Notes: generated by a model from the sequence alone, not told the origin. 64,000 nucleotides of DNA from Flavobacterium denitrificans DSM 15936 (GCF_000425445.1 NZ_AUDL01000016.1:1-64000); one strand, 5' to 3'; shown: positions 53,381 to 63,593, counted from the first letter of the stretch. Translations and numbers: made by a program.

Positions 53381-54706
53381 TTATAGGTATTCTCCGTGTT
53401 GAGAAATATCTAATCCTAATTCTTCTTTTTCTTCAGTAACTCTTAGTGGAGTAATTTTGTTTACAATGAAGAATAAAACGTAAGAACTTACAAAAGCAAA
53501 TATTGATACAAGAACTAAAGCTTTTAATTGTGTTAAGAACAAAGTTGCGTCTCCATAGATTAAACCTTCGTTGTCACCAACAACTGAGTTAACGCTTTTA
53601 GAAGCAAAAACTCCAGTTAATAACATTCCTACCATTCCACCAACACCGTGGCAAGCAAATACGTCAAGAGCGTCATCGATTTTTCCTTTAGGGAATTTGC
53701 TTACTACAATATTACTGATTACAGCAGCGATAATACCGATTGCTAAAGCATGAGGCATAGTTACAAAACCAGCAGCAGGAGTGATGGCAACTAAACCAAC
53801 TACAGCCCCAATACAAGCTCCCATAGCAGATAATTTGTGCCCTAAAATTTTGTCAAGGAAAACCCAAGCCATAGCAGCAGAAGCTGCAGCAATTGTAGTA
53901 GTTCCTAAAGCTTGAGCAGCAAGACTTCCAGCTCCTACAGCAGAACCTGCATTGAAACCAAACCATCCAAACCATAATAAACCGGTACCTAATAATACAT
54001 AAGTGATTCTGGCAGGATTTACCTTTTGAACTTTACGTTTTCCTAAAAAGATTGCTCCGGCTAAAGCAGCCCACCCAGCGCTCATGTGTACTACTGTACC
54101 ACCAGCGAAGTCAAGAACTCCCCATTTGAAGAACATTCCATCAGGATGCCAAGTCATGTGGCATAATGGAGCATATATGAATAAGATAAATAAAACCATG
54201 AATAATAAGTAAGCCCAGAAACGTACACGCTCTGCGAAAGCTCCTGTAATTAAGGCTGGAGTAATGATCGCAAATTTTGCTTGAAATAAAGCAAAAAGAA
54301 TCATCGGGATTGTTGGTGCTAATTCCCATGCTGTGTTTGCGCTTACTCCTTGGAAAAATATATTTGAAGAAGGATCTCCGATGAAACCGCCTATAGATGG
54401 TCCAAAACATAAACCGAAACCAATTACTACCCAAAGAACTGTAACAATTACCATTGCCATAAAACTCTGAAGCATTGTGCTGATTACGTTTTTCTTGCCT
54501 ACCATACCGCCATAGAAAAATCCTAATCCCGGAGTCATTAATAATACAAATGCTGTAGCAACAACCATCCATGCTGTATCACCCGTGTCTAATTTTAATT
54601 CAACAACATGAGCGCCTAATGTTTTTGATTCAGTAACAAATGAGATAGAAAAAATAGATAGTAACAAAATCGTGATGAGGATCACACTTAAAATAATTTT
54701 TCGCAT
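53381..54706 (-). CDS. amt: Ammonium transporter (Amt family)
   Basis: A 441-aa channel-like transporter with about 11-12 helices. Signatures: DTAWMVVATAFVLLMTPGLG, GFFYGGMVG, FGPSIGGFIG, and the pore histidine region PLCHMTWHPDG with VVHMSAGWAALAGA. N-terminal residues 1-27 are a signal-like helix, as common in Amt. Conducts ammonium/ammonia across the inner membrane. A glnK gene is not adjacent. The 338-base upstream gap (54707-55044) is AT-rich and shows no gene. Confidence 0.96.
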   Translation of the reverse strand: MRKIILSVILITILLLSIFSISFVTESKTLGAHVVELKLDTGDTAWMVVATAFVLLMTPGLGFFYGGMVGKKNVISTMLQSFMAMVIVTVLWVVIGFGLCFGPSIGGFIGDPSSNIFFQGVSANTAWELAPTIPMILFALFQAKFAIITPALITGAFAERVRFWAYLLFMVLFILFIYAPLCHMTWHPDGMFFKWGVLDFAGGTVVHMSAGWAALAGAIFLGKRKVQKVNPARITYVLLGTGLLWFGWFGFNAGSAVGAGSLAAQALGTTTIAAASAAMAWVFLDKILGHKLSAMGACIGAVVGLVAITPAAGFVTMPHALAIGIIAAVISNIVVSKFPKGKIDDALDVFACHGVGGMVGMLLTGVFASKSVNSVVGDNEGLIYGDATLFLTQLKALVLVSIFAFVSSYVLFFIVNKITPLRVTEEKEELGLDISQHGEYL

Positions 54707-54987
54707 AGTTATTTAGTTTTAAATTTTTTATAAAAGTATAAAATCATTCGACACCCCTATAAAAAATAGAGTCTATTGTTTAATTTTTGTTAATTTTAAA
54801 ATTTGACCCCCTAAATTTTGCGTGTATATCTTAAAAAAGACTTAAAATTTACAATTTATTAAACTTGAAATGGCTAAAGTTTGCCATTTGTGCAGTTTAT
54901 GCTGAAAAAAAGATAATATTATTCTTAAAATAATGATTTTTTCTGCTCAAATAATCAATTGAATGTTTAAATTGTTTTGTTTTAAAT

Positions 54988-55029
54988 AAAAAAGGCATCA
55001 AATGAATATTTTCAAATGATGCCTTTTTT
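54988..55029 (-). terminator. Terminator of the amidohydrolase operon
   Basis: AAAAAAGGCATCA pairs with TGATGCCTTTTTT with a long internal loop. On the minus strand it follows the stop of the amidohydrolase-like gene at 55045. The remainder of 54707-55044 carries no other recognisable element apart from AT-rich upstream sequence of amt. Confidence 0.75.
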
Positions 55030-55044
55030 AAGTGAAGAAAAGAA

Positions 55045-56352
55045 TTATTTCTGTCCGAACTTTTCTTTAAATTTTCTGTTCAATTTATTTTGGAAAGTAT
55101 CTAAATTGATATTTCTTCCTTGAATAAAAGCAGTTGTCAATTTATTTGTACGCATATCTAAAGCATCGCCTTCCGAGATAAATAAAGTCGCATCTTTGCC
55201 CGTTTCTAGCGTGCCACAAGTTGCATCGATTCCTAATAACTTCGCTGTATTTAAGGTAATTAACTGCACAGCAATTTCTTTGTCTAAACCAAAAGCAGCA
55301 CAAGTTCCTGCCAAGAAAGGTAAGTTTCTCACGCTCATACGCTCGTGATCACCGCTGTTTTCTAATCCTACAACAATACCTTTATCGGTTAGCATTTTTG
55401 CCATTTTATAAGGCAGGTTTACATCTTGATCGGCGCTTGTTGGCATATCGTGTACACGTCTTAAAAGTACGCCTACATTATATTTTAAAAGTGAAGCAGT
55501 AGCTTTGTAAGCTTCAAATCCGCCAACGATCACAATTTTTTTGATTTGATTATCGGTTGCTAATTGAATGGCGTCTACAATTTGTTTTTCTTCATCAGCG
55601 TGGATGTAAAGTGTTTGAGTTCCGTCAAACAATCCTTTTGTAGCTTCCAGAACAATATTTCTTTCTTTTGGCGCTGTTTGATTATACGCTTTTGCATTAA
55701 TCAAGAATGCATTTATTTCTTCAGACTGTTTTGCGTAATCTTTGTTTGGCTCAATAACTCCAGGCTCAAACCAAGATCCTGATCTTTTGAAACTTGATGG
55801 AAAGTTTAAATGAATTCCGTCATTTTCTTTTAAAATAGCATCTTTCCAGCTCCAAGCGTCTAATTGTACAATTGATGAAGTTCCAGAAATTGTTCCACCA
55901 CGCGGTGTCACCTGAGCCATTAAAATTCCGTTAGGACGAACGGTTTCGACTACTTTTGATTCTGAATTATACGCAACAATACTTCGCACATTCGGATTAA
56001 AAGTTCCAATTTCTTCCTCATCATCTGATGCCTTTACAGCATCAATCTCTACTAAACCTAAAGTAGTATTTGATGCAATAAAACCTGGATAAACGTGTTT
56101 TCCGGCGGCATCAATTGTAGTGTCGTAAGCATCAGCAGCAAGTCTGATAGTGGTTGCATCGGCTACTAAAGTCAGTTTTCCATCTTTAAATCCAATGGCG
56201 CTGTTTTGAATCACTTTTCCGTTCCCCAAGTGTGCGGTCGCGTTTAAAATCAAAACCGATTTTGATTGCTTTGGCGCTGGAATTTGCTGTGCATTTAGTT
56301 GTACAGAAGCACAAAATAATAACAGCAATTTATATATGTTTTTATTTATCAT
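55045..56352 (-). CDS. Secreted amidohydrolase-like protein lacking the HxH motif
   Basis: A 435-aa protein from ATG 56352, opening with a signal peptide (MINKNIYKLLLLFCASVQLNAQ); a six-codon extension upstream is possible. The fold is that of amidohydrolases (composite beta domain VLILNATAHLGNG, then HVYPGF, and the C-terminal TLNTAKLLGIDATCGTLETGKDATLFI). The metal-binding HxH that should follow GF is replaced by ASNTTLG, so a binuclear metal site is not obvious. It ends 20 bases from the preceding large amidohydrolase gene, so they are one operon and may form a complex. Confidence 0.85.
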   Translation of the reverse strand: MINKNIYKLLLLFCASVQLNAQQIPAPKQSKSVLILNATAHLGNGKVIQNSAIGFKDGKLTLVADATTIRLAADAYDTTIDAAGKHVYPGFIASNTTLGLVEIDAVKASDDEEEIGTFNPNVRSIVAYNSESKVVETVRPNGILMAQVTPRGGTISGTSSIVQLDAWSWKDAILKENDGIHLNFPSSFKRSGSWFEPGVIEPNKDYAKQSEEINAFLINAKAYNQTAPKERNIVLEATKGLFDGTQTLYIHADEEKQIVDAIQLATDNQIKKIVIVGGFEAYKATASLLKYNVGVLLRRVHDMPTSADQDVNLPYKMAKMLTDKGIVVGLENSGDHERMSVRNLPFLAGTCAAFGLDKEIAVQLITLNTAKLLGIDATCGTLETGKDATLFISEGDALDMRTNKLTTAFIQGRNINLDTFQNKLNRKFKEKFGQK

Positions 56353-56389
56353 GTTGTCTCTTTTTATCATTATGAATTTTCTAAAGCTA

Positions 56390-59389
56390 TTATAACTGTT
56401 CTAAAGTATCACAGTGATATTCTCTTTTTTCTTTTCTTGTTGGCGTCTGCGTGCTGTTTCCTTTGTTTTTTTCTTGCAGCATTTGTCCAATCAATTCGTT
56501 TCTTTCTTTAGTGATGGCCAATTGTTTTTGAGCATCTTTTTCGATATCAAAATAAACTACACCTTCAATAATTGTTTTTTCAGCTTTAGCATAAATAGAC
56601 AATGGATTTTCGCTCCATAAAACAACATCAGCATCTTTGCCCACTTTCAAGCTTCCTACTTTATCATCAATGTGTAATAATTTTGCAGGGTTTAAAGTCA
56701 CAAATTTCCAAGCATCTTCTTCAGATACATTTCCGTATTTTACCGCTTTTGCCGCTTCTTGGTTTAATCTTCTCGACATTTCAGCATCATCAGAGTTGTA
56801 AGCAACTACTACACCTTCGTTGTGCATAATTGGTCCGTTGTATGGAATTGCATCGTTTACCTCAAATTTATAAGCCCACCAGTCAGAGAATGTGGAAGCT
56901 CCAACACCATGTTCTTTCATCTTATCGGCAACTTTGTAACCTTCTAAAATATGAGTGAAAGTATTTACTCTGAAATTGAATTTTTCAGCAACATTCATCA
57001 AATTTAAAATTTCTGATTCTACATAAGAGTGACAAGTAATGAAACGCTCTTTGTTTAAAATTTCAGCAAGAGTCTGTAATTCTAAATCAACTCTTGGTGC
57101 TTTTCCTTTTTTATTTCCAGCGTTGAATTTTTTCCAGTTTTCGTCGTATTCTTTAGCTAATTGGAAATAATCTGTAAAAACTTGCTCAACTCCCATTCTG
57201 GTTTGAGGAAAACGCGTTGGATTGTCAATTCCCCAGTTAGCTTGTTTTACGTTTTCACCCAAAGCAAATTTGATAAACTTCGGTTGGTTTTTGTACAACA
57301 TATCATCTGCGGCAGAACCCCATTTCCATTTTACGATTGCAGAACGACCGCCAATTGGGTTTGCAGATCCGTGCAATAATTGTGAAATCGTTACACCACC
57401 AGCCAAATCTCTGTAAATATTAATGTCTTCAGAGTTCACAACATCCTGAATGGTAACTTCTGCAGTTGAGTTGTGCCCGCTTTCGTTTACACCTTTAGAA
57501 ATCGCGATGTGTGAGTGTTCATCAATAATACCGCTTGTAATGTGTTTTCCTTTTGCATCAATTACAGTTGCAGATGCGTCAGAAAGATTTTTGCCGACAG
57601 CAGCGATTTTTCCGTTTTTGATCAAAACGTCAGTTTCAGTCAGAATCCCTTCTTTTTCATTTGTCCAAACTGTAGCATTTTTGAACAATAAAGTTTGAGC
57701 CGTTTGTTTTTTAGTATCTCCAAAAGCAACGTTTGGATACGTTACAGGTATAACTCTGTTTGGTTTTTCTGGCTTAACAGTATCTTTAACCATCACAAAC
57801 GGGCTCGTTTTAACGGCATTCCAAACCAATTCATCTCCATTTGATAAAACTGCTTTTCCCGATAAAGCATCTGCTTTTTCAACAAAACCAGTTAAACGTG
57901 TAAAACTTGATTTGATGGTGTCTGCTGGTTTAATTACAAGAGAAACCCAGTTTTTAGCAATAGCAAAAGTGCTTTTTACTTTTTTAGCATCAACGGTTGT
58001 AATTTCAGATTTTTGCGCATCAGCTGTTCCGTCGATTTTCCATTTATAAGTGTCTTTTCCAACTATCAAGTCGTAGTTTCCACGAATATCTTTTGCATTG
58101 ATATCATTCACGATATATTTGCTTCCTTGAACCCAGTTTTCATATAAAACTGTTTTTTCGTCAAAAACTTCTCCAGAAGTAATAATGAAATTCGCAAAAC
58201 TTCCAGCTTTCAGGCTTCCAACTTCGTCACTTTTTCCTAAAATCGCAGCCGGAATTGTAGTTAATGCTTCTAAAGCTTTTGTTTTGTCAAAACCATATTT
58301 TATTGCTTTCAATAAATTAGGTTTAAAATCTTCAATCTTTTTTAATTTGTCTGTTGTCAAAGCAAAAACAACTCCGTTTTCTGAAAGCACTTTTAAGTTT
58401 GTTGGCGCCTGATTCCAGAAACGCATATCAGCCAATTCAATTTGGTTCGATAAATATGGGTTCGAAACATCATAAGCGTCTGGGAAGCTTATCGGAATAA
58501 TGAATTTTGCATTCGTAGCTTTGATTTCTTCAATTCTTTCAAATTCGTTTCCGCTTCCTTTTAAGATGTAGTTTAAGCCAAATTCCTTTGCAATTTTCGA
58601 AGCTCTTAAGCTGTTTAATTTGTCTTCTGTCGCAAAAATCTGAACCAATTTTTCATTGCTAGCCAAAGCTTCTAATGATAAATCTTTAGTTTCAGAATTT
58701 CCTTTTTTGTACCAATCTAAATCCAGATACATTTGACGCAATAAAGCCATCATACCCATCAAAGAGCTTGGATATGCCTGATTTGTCAAAGCACTTTTTG
58801 TAAAAGCAAAGTGATTTGTTAGTTTGTTTGAAATGATTTGTTTGCTGTTGTCTTCATTATTAAGAGCAACTAGAGCTCCAGTTCCTTGAGCGATTCCGTC
58901 AATTGTGTGAGTTCCGACAACTCCAAAACCAGCTTTCAAAAATTCTTCCGCTTTTGGTTGGTCATATTTGAAAGTTTCGTAACCGTTTACTTCAGGTCTA
59001 ACGCTTTCGTTCCAATAATAGCCCGTTCTTTTTGTATCATAAATCTGGTTGCGGTTGCGTCCTGGAGGTAAATTAGATTTTGGTTTTTCGATTCCAAAAT
59101 TAGTATATACATCAATAAATGATGGATAAATTGTTTTTCCAGCCAGATCAATAGTGATGCTGTTTTTAGGAATTGAAATCGAAGTTCCAACAGAAACTAC
59201 TTTTCCGTCTTGGATCAGCAATGTTCCTTTTTCAATTTTTTGAGTTGGTGTAACATAAATAGTGGCGTTCGTAAAAACAGTGTAATTTTTACTTTTGTTG
59301 TGCACACTTTCATTAACAGGGAAATAGTCTTGAGCATACATTTTTGTTAAAAAAACGCTCAAAAAGAGTAGTAGTAGGGCTTTTTTCAT
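56390..59389 (-). CDS. Large secreted amidohydrolase (two amidohydrolase-like units)
   Basis: A 999-aa secreted protein (signal peptide to Ala19, SVFLTKMYAQ). It contains two amidohydrolase-like halves. The first (40-420) ends its strand with YPSFIDVYTNFG, without HxH. The second (600-960) has a good metal site: ITSGIIDEHSHIA (HSH), HSYVESEI, THILEGYK and AYNSDDAEMSRRL. It ends with the SLKVGKDADVVLWS closing motif. Amidohydrolases of this type cleave cyclic amides or peptides; target unknown. It is the first gene of the operon with the smaller degenerate partner. Confidence 0.88.
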   Translation of the reverse strand: MKKALLLLFLSVFLTKMYAQDYFPVNESVHNKSKNYTVFTNATIYVTPTQKIEKGTLLIQDGKVVSVGTSISIPKNSITIDLAGKTIYPSFIDVYTNFGIEKPKSNLPPGRNRNQIYDTKRTGYYWNESVRPEVNGYETFKYDQPKAEEFLKAGFGVVGTHTIDGIAQGTGALVALNNEDNSKQIISNKLTNHFAFTKSALTNQAYPSSLMGMMALLRQMYLDLDWYKKGNSETKDLSLEALASNEKLVQIFATEDKLNSLRASKIAKEFGLNYILKGSGNEFERIEEIKATNAKFIIPISFPDAYDVSNPYLSNQIELADMRFWNQAPTNLKVLSENGVVFALTTDKLKKIEDFKPNLLKAIKYGFDKTKALEALTTIPAAILGKSDEVGSLKAGSFANFIITSGEVFDEKTVLYENWVQGSKYIVNDINAKDIRGNYDLIVGKDTYKWKIDGTADAQKSEITTVDAKKVKSTFAIAKNWVSLVIKPADTIKSSFTRLTGFVEKADALSGKAVLSNGDELVWNAVKTSPFVMVKDTVKPEKPNRVIPVTYPNVAFGDTKKQTAQTLLFKNATVWTNEKEGILTETDVLIKNGKIAAVGKNLSDASATVIDAKGKHITSGIIDEHSHIAISKGVNESGHNSTAEVTIQDVVNSEDINIYRDLAGGVTISQLLHGSANPIGGRSAIVKWKWGSAADDMLYKNQPKFIKFALGENVKQANWGIDNPTRFPQTRMGVEQVFTDYFQLAKEYDENWKKFNAGNKKGKAPRVDLELQTLAEILNKERFITCHSYVESEILNLMNVAEKFNFRVNTFTHILEGYKVADKMKEHGVGASTFSDWWAYKFEVNDAIPYNGPIMHNEGVVVAYNSDDAEMSRRLNQEAAKAVKYGNVSEEDAWKFVTLNPAKLLHIDDKVGSLKVGKDADVVLWSENPLSIYAKAEKTIIEGVVYFDIEKDAQKQLAITKERNELIGQMLQEKNKGNSTQTPTRKEKREYHCDTLEQL

Positions 59390-59521
59390 ATGGTATTTGC
59401 TAATTTGTTGCTAAAAATATGAAATATATGTTATGCGGCTATTATTTTTTTAAAATGTTTTTTCACTATTTTAGATGATGATTTGACTAAAACACTGATG
59501 AATAGTGTATAAAGCACGTTT

Positions 59522-60499
59522 ATGAAGAAAATAAATAAAATAAAGTGGGGAATTATTGGTTTGGGAAATATTGCAAATCAATTTGCGAATGATTTAATGC
59601 TGTTAGAAGATGCTGAATTGACAGCAGTTGCCTCTAGAGATTTGGCCAAAGCCAATGATTTTGCCCAAAAATTCAATTGCACTAAAGCATATGATTCTTA
59701 TGAAGCACTTTTTGCAGATGAAGAAGTCGAAATTATTTATATAGCTACACCGCACAATTCGCACACGACATTATCAATTAAAGCATTAGAAAACGGAAAA
59801 CATGCTTTATGCGAAAAACCGATGGCGCTTTCGTATTCAGATGCAATTCAAATGATTGAAGCTTCAAAAAAGAATAATAGATTTTTTATGGAAGCATTTT
59901 GGACGCGATTTAATCCGTCAGTAAAAGAAGTTTTACAACAAGTTAGAAATGGAGTAATAGGCGATATAAAATACATCAATGCCGATTTTGCTTTCCGCGG
60001 AAGCGAAACAGAAAATCAAAGGCTTTTTGATAAGAATCTTGGCGGAGGTGCGTTGTTCGATATTGGCGTTTATCCATTATTTCTGTCCTATATACTATTA
60101 GGAAAACCAAATGAGATTGTTGCAAAAGCTATAATGCATAAAAACGATATTGATTTGCAGACTTCGATGATTTTGCAATACGAATCGGCACAATCGATTT
60201 TGCACGCTTCCATTGTTTCCAATTCAGATATGAAAGCAGTAATTGCCGGAAGCAAAGGAAGAATCGAACTCAATTCCCCTTGGTTTGTTGCCGATGGATA
60301 TTCTTTATTTATTAATGAAGAAAAAGAAGCTGTTATCAGTTTGCCAGTTTTAGGAAAAGGATATTCGCATGAAATTATCGAATGTCATAATTGTATTCGA
60401 AATAATCAGATTGAAAGCAAGTATTGGTCGCATCAGAATAGCTTGGATTTGAGTGGGATTGTGGAGGAGATTAAAAATCAAATTAAATTGTCTTTTTAG
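59522..60499 (+). CDS. Gfo/Idh/MocA-family oxidoreductase
   Basis: A 325-aa NAD(P)-dependent oxidoreductase. Rossmann motif IIGLGNIANQF (12-22), the typical YIATPHNSH and ALCEKPMALSY (with catalytic Lys of EKP), and a C-terminal alpha/beta domain with GGGALFDIGVYPLFL. Such enzymes act on sugars, inositols or bile-pigment-like substrates; which one cannot be said. It stands alone, 132 bases from the divergent amidohydrolase gene start and 78 bases before comM. Confidence 0.92.
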   Translation: MKKINKIKWGIIGLGNIANQFANDLMLLEDAELTAVASRDLAKANDFAQKFNCTKAYDSYEALFADEEVEIIYIATPHNSHTTLSIKALENGKHALCEKPMALSYSDAIQMIEASKKNNRFFMEAFWTRFNPSVKEVLQQVRNGVIGDIKYINADFAFRGSETENQRLFDKNLGGGALFDIGVYPLFLSYILLGKPNEIVAKAIMHKNDIDLQTSMILQYESAQSILHASIVSNSDMKAVIAGSKGRIELNSPWFVADGYSLFINEEKEAVISLPVLGKGYSHEIIECHNCIRNNQIESKYWSHQNSLDLSGIVEEIKNQIKLSF

Positions 60500-60577
60500 T
60501 ATAATTATTTTGTAATAAAATATTTACAATAAGTATTTTTTCATTAGATTTAAAAATCATTAAATGAAAGAATAATT

Positions 60578-62113
60578 ATGTTAGTAAAAGTTTACGGAAG
60601 CGCCGTTTTTGGAGTAGAGGCAACCACAATTACGATTGAGGTTCATATGGATAAAGGGATTGGTTATCATTTAGTTGGACTTCCAGATAATGCCATAAAA
60701 GAAAGCAGTTTTAGAATTGCGGCAGCTTTAAAAAACAACGGATTAAGTTTTCCCGGAAAAAAAATAACCATCAATATGGCGCCCGCCGACTTGAGAAAAG
60801 AAGGTTCGGCATACGATTTACCGCTCGCAATGGGAATTTTGGTAGGTTCCGACCAAATAAAAGCTCCTGAAATCGAACAATATATCATAATGGGCGAACT
60901 TTCATTAGATGGAAGTTTACAGCCCATTCGCGGTGCTTTGCCAATTGCAATTAAAGCAAAAGAAGAAGGTTATAAAGGATTTTTTCTTCCCATTCAAAAT
61001 GTAAAAGAAGCCGCAATTGTTACCGGACTTGATGTTTATGGTGTTTCGAATTTACAGGAAATAATAGATTTTTTTAAAGGAAAAGGTACGCTTGAACCGA
61101 CAGTAATCGATACTCGCGCAGAATTTTACAAAAGCCTTGATTTTCCCGAATTCGATTTTTCAGATGTTCGTGGGCAAGAAAGTATCAAACGTTGTATGGA
61201 AATTGCAGCCGCTGGAGGGCATAATATCATTTTGATTGGACCACCGGGAGCCGGAAAAACAATGCTAGCAAAACGAGTCCCTAGTATTTTGCCTCCAATG
61301 ACTTTGCGCGAAGCACTCGAAACCACTAAAATTCATAGCGTTGCCGGAAAACTGAAAGAAGTTGGTTTGATGAATCAGCGACCGTTTCGAAGCCCGCACC
61401 ATACCATTTCGAACGTTGCTTTAGTCGGAGGCGGAAGTTATCCGCAACCAGGCGAAATTTCGATGGCGCATAATGGCGTTTTATTTTTGGATGAATTGCC
61501 AGAATTTAAGCGTGATGTTTTAGAAGTAATGCGTCAACCGCTCGAAGATCGTGAAGTGACGATTTCGAGAGCAAAATTTACAGTTACGTATCCATCGTCG
61601 TTTATGTTGGTGGCGAGCATGAATCCGAGTCCGAGTGGGTTTTTTAATGATCCAAGTATGCCAAATACTTCTTCGCCACATGAAATGCAACGTTATATGA
61701 GCAAAATCTCGGGTCCGCTTTTAGACCGAATTGATATTCATATTGAAGTTACTCCCGTTCCTTTTGAAAAACTGGCAGACGACCGCAAAGCCGAAAGCAG
61801 TGTAGAAATTCGCAAACGTGTAACCGTCGCTCGCGAAATTCAAACCAAGCGTTTTCAGGAAATAGAAAACATACATTACAATGCTCAAATGAGCAGTAAA
61901 TTGATTCGTGAATTTTGTGCTTTAGATGATCAATCAAAAGAATTGTTGAAAACCGCTATGGAACGACTGAATCTTTCGGTGCGAGCCTATGACAGGATTC
62001 TGAAAGTAGCCAGAACTATTGCTGATTTAGATAATGCTCCGTCAATAATTTCACAACATATCGCCGAAGCTATTCAATATAGGAGTTTGGATCGTGAGGG
62101 TTGGTTAGGGTAA
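60578..62113 (+). CDS. Mg-chelatase-like AAA+ ATPase, ComM/YifB
   Basis: A 511-aa protein with an N-terminal domain (1-190, MLVKVYGSAVFGVEATTITIE), a AAA+ core with Walker A GPPGAGKT and Walker B LFLDELPEF, the ComM signature FRSPHHTISNVALVGGG, sensor SMNPSP and the C-terminal helix SVRAYDRILKVARTIADL. ComM is a hexameric helicase that extends branch migration during natural transformation. In this phylum it is conserved outside competence loci. Stands alone; the downstream gap holds a bidirectional terminator. Confidence 0.95.
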   Translation: MLVKVYGSAVFGVEATTITIEVHMDKGIGYHLVGLPDNAIKESSFRIAAALKNNGLSFPGKKITINMAPADLRKEGSAYDLPLAMGILVGSDQIKAPEIEQYIIMGELSLDGSLQPIRGALPIAIKAKEEGYKGFFLPIQNVKEAAIVTGLDVYGVSNLQEIIDFFKGKGTLEPTVIDTRAEFYKSLDFPEFDFSDVRGQESIKRCMEIAAAGGHNIILIGPPGAGKTMLAKRVPSILPPMTLREALETTKIHSVAGKLKEVGLMNQRPFRSPHHTISNVALVGGGSYPQPGEISMAHNGVLFLDELPEFKRDVLEVMRQPLEDREVTISRAKFTVTYPSSFMLVASMNPSPSGFFNDPSMPNTSSPHEMQRYMSKISGPLLDRIDIHIEVTPVPFEKLADDRKAESSVEIRKRVTVAREIQTKRFQEIENIHYNAQMSSKLIREFCALDDQSKELLKTAMERLNLSVRAYDRILKVARTIADLDNAPSIISQHIAEAIQYRSLDREGWLG

Positions 62114-62171
62114 TAATTTTAGATTTTTAACAGCAAAGTTAATTCAATCAGTGAAATAGGATTGCTTAAAC

Positions 62172-62203
62172 AAAAAATCCTGCTTTTTAAAAGCAGGATT
62201 TTC
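62172..62203. terminator. Bidirectional terminator after comM and the SRPBCC operon
   Basis: AAAAAATCCTGCTTTT pairs with AAAAGCAGGATTTT; T-run on the right, A-run on the left. Between convergent genes. Confidence 0.9.
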
Positions 62204-62222
62204 AACATATAATAAAAAAGAA

Positions 62223-62726
62223 TTATTTGGTTCTTTCTTCAAAAATTTTATCCAATCCTTCCATTGCAATTGTGAAACCTTCTTTGAAGCCCATTGCAAT
62301 AATTTGTTCAAGATCTTCTAAATTTTTGTGTTTAATAGCAATGTCAACAAAAGTCGAATCGCCTTGTTCAGAAAAGTTCACATTCCAATTAGACCTCGGA
62401 AATTCGGTATTTAAATTTCCTTCGCTGTCGCAGAAAGCATCTAAATATTTAAAATTCGTTTTTGGCGTTATGGAAGTAAAATCGGCAATTGCCCAATGTT
62501 CTTCGCCTTCAGGACCAACCATTGCATACAATCGGCGTCCGCCTTCATTAAATTCCATACTTTTTGTTCTGGCTTTCCAAGGCGCTGGCGCCCACCATTG
62601 ATCCAAAATTTCAGCTTCCGTCCATGCCGACCAAACATCAGACAATGGCGCATTGAATTCTCGTTTTACATTTACCGTACTCGATTCTTTGTCTACAGTA
62701 AAATTCATTAAAAGATTTGATTTCAT
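62223..62726 (-). CDS. SRPBCC (AHSA1-like) domain protein, copy 2
   Basis: A 167-aa START-like protein (Aha1/CalC type). REFNAPLSDVWSAWTEAEIL and ILDQWWAPAPWKARTKSM are the diagnostic first helix and strand of the fold; ADFTSITPKTNF follows. It is clearly a tandem paralogue of the gene at 62761 (same DQWWAPAP, RRLYAMVGP blocks). It likely binds a hydrophobic ligand; role unknown. It is the last gene of the ArsR operon. Confidence 0.9.
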   Translation of the reverse strand: MKSNLLMNFTVDKESSTVNVKREFNAPLSDVWSAWTEAEILDQWWAPAPWKARTKSMEFNEGGRRLYAMVGPEGEEHWAIADFTSITPKTNFKYLDAFCDSEGNLNTEFPRSNWNVNFSEQGDSTFVDIAIKHKNLEDLEQIIAMGFKEGFTIAMEGLDKIFEERTK

Positions 62727-62760
62727 GATATTTTAATTTAGTGTGTTAGTACTTAAAAAT

Positions 62761-63261
62761 TTATTTTCTCGATTCAAGAAGTTTGTCCAAACTTTTCAGC
62801 GTGCTTGTAAAGCCTTCTTTGAACCCCATTTCTACCACTTTTTCTAATTCGGCCAGACTATCACGTTTTATTACAATATCAACAACAGTCAAATCGCCAT
62901 TTTCAGAAAAGGAAACATCCCAATACGAACTTCCCATATTAGCAACGGGATTCGCATCGGCATCGCAAAAAGTAGAAGAATGTTTAAAATTTGTTTTTGG
63001 AGAAATGGAAGAATAGTCAAAAAAGCTCCAACGTTCACTGCCGTCAGGACCAACCATCGCATACAATCTGCGTCCGCCTTCTTTAAATTCCATACTTTTT
63101 GTTTTGGATTTGAAAGGAGCGGGAGCCCACCATTGGTCCAAAATATCGGCCTCTGTCCAAGCCGACCAAACGTTTGACAATGACGCATTGAATTCACGCT
63201 TTACATTTACAGCAATATTTTCTTTATCAATAGAAAATTGCATTTCAAGATCAGATTTCAT
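62761..63261 (-). CDS. SRPBCC (AHSA1-like) domain protein, copy 1
   Basis: A 166-aa paralogue of the neighbouring gene, with ASLSNVWSAWTEADILDQW and GGRRLYAMVGPDGSERW. Its start overlaps the end of the ArsR regulator by 11 bases, so it is translated together with it. Pairs of ArsR regulator and SRPBCC protein are common in bacteria; the SRPBCC partner's ligand is unknown. The second copy follows after a 34-base gap. Confidence 0.9.
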   Translation of the reverse strand: MKSDLEMQFSIDKENIAVNVKREFNASLSNVWSAWTEADILDQWWAPAPFKSKTKSMEFKEGGRRLYAMVGPDGSERWSFFDYSSISPKTNFKHSSTFCDADANPVANMGSSYWDVSFSENGDLTVVDIVIKRDSLAELEKVVEMGFKEGFTSTLKSLDKLLESRK

Positions 63262-63577
63262 TTTCTTTAGATTTTAAGTTTAATAATACTTGATCCAATT
63301 GGCTGAAACGGCTTTCCCAGATTTTCTTGAACTGTTCCATCCATTGATCTACTTCTTTCATTTTGTCAATTTTGAGCTGATAATAAATTTCTCTGCCCAA
63401 TTTTTTTTCTTCCAATAAATCACATTCGTTTAAAACTTTAATGTGTTTAGAAACTGCTTGTCTAGTAGTTTGAAATTGTTCTGCAATTGCATTTGGTGTT
63501 AATGCCGTTGTCGAAACCAAAACTAAAATCGCTCTTCGTGTCGGATCGGCGATTGCCTGAAAAATATCTCGTTTCAT
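63251..63577 (-). CDS. ArsR-family transcriptional regulator (SRPBCC-associated)
   Basis: A 108-aa winged-helix repressor from ATG 63577; a TTG-led extension to 63598 is unlikely because that region holds the promoter and operator-like repeats. Recognition helix region: NAIAEQFQTTRQAVSKHIKV, wing KKLGREIYYQL. No metal-binding cysteines. It probably represses itself and the two SRPBCC genes that follow on the same strand. Confidence 0.93.
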   Translation of the reverse strand: MKRDIFQAIADPTRRAILVLVSTTALTPNAIAEQFQTTRQAVSKHIKVLNECDLLEEKKLGREIYYQLKIDKMKEVDQWMEQFKKIWESRFSQLDQVLLNLKSKENEI

Positions 63578-63593
63578 TTTAAAAATAGAATTA

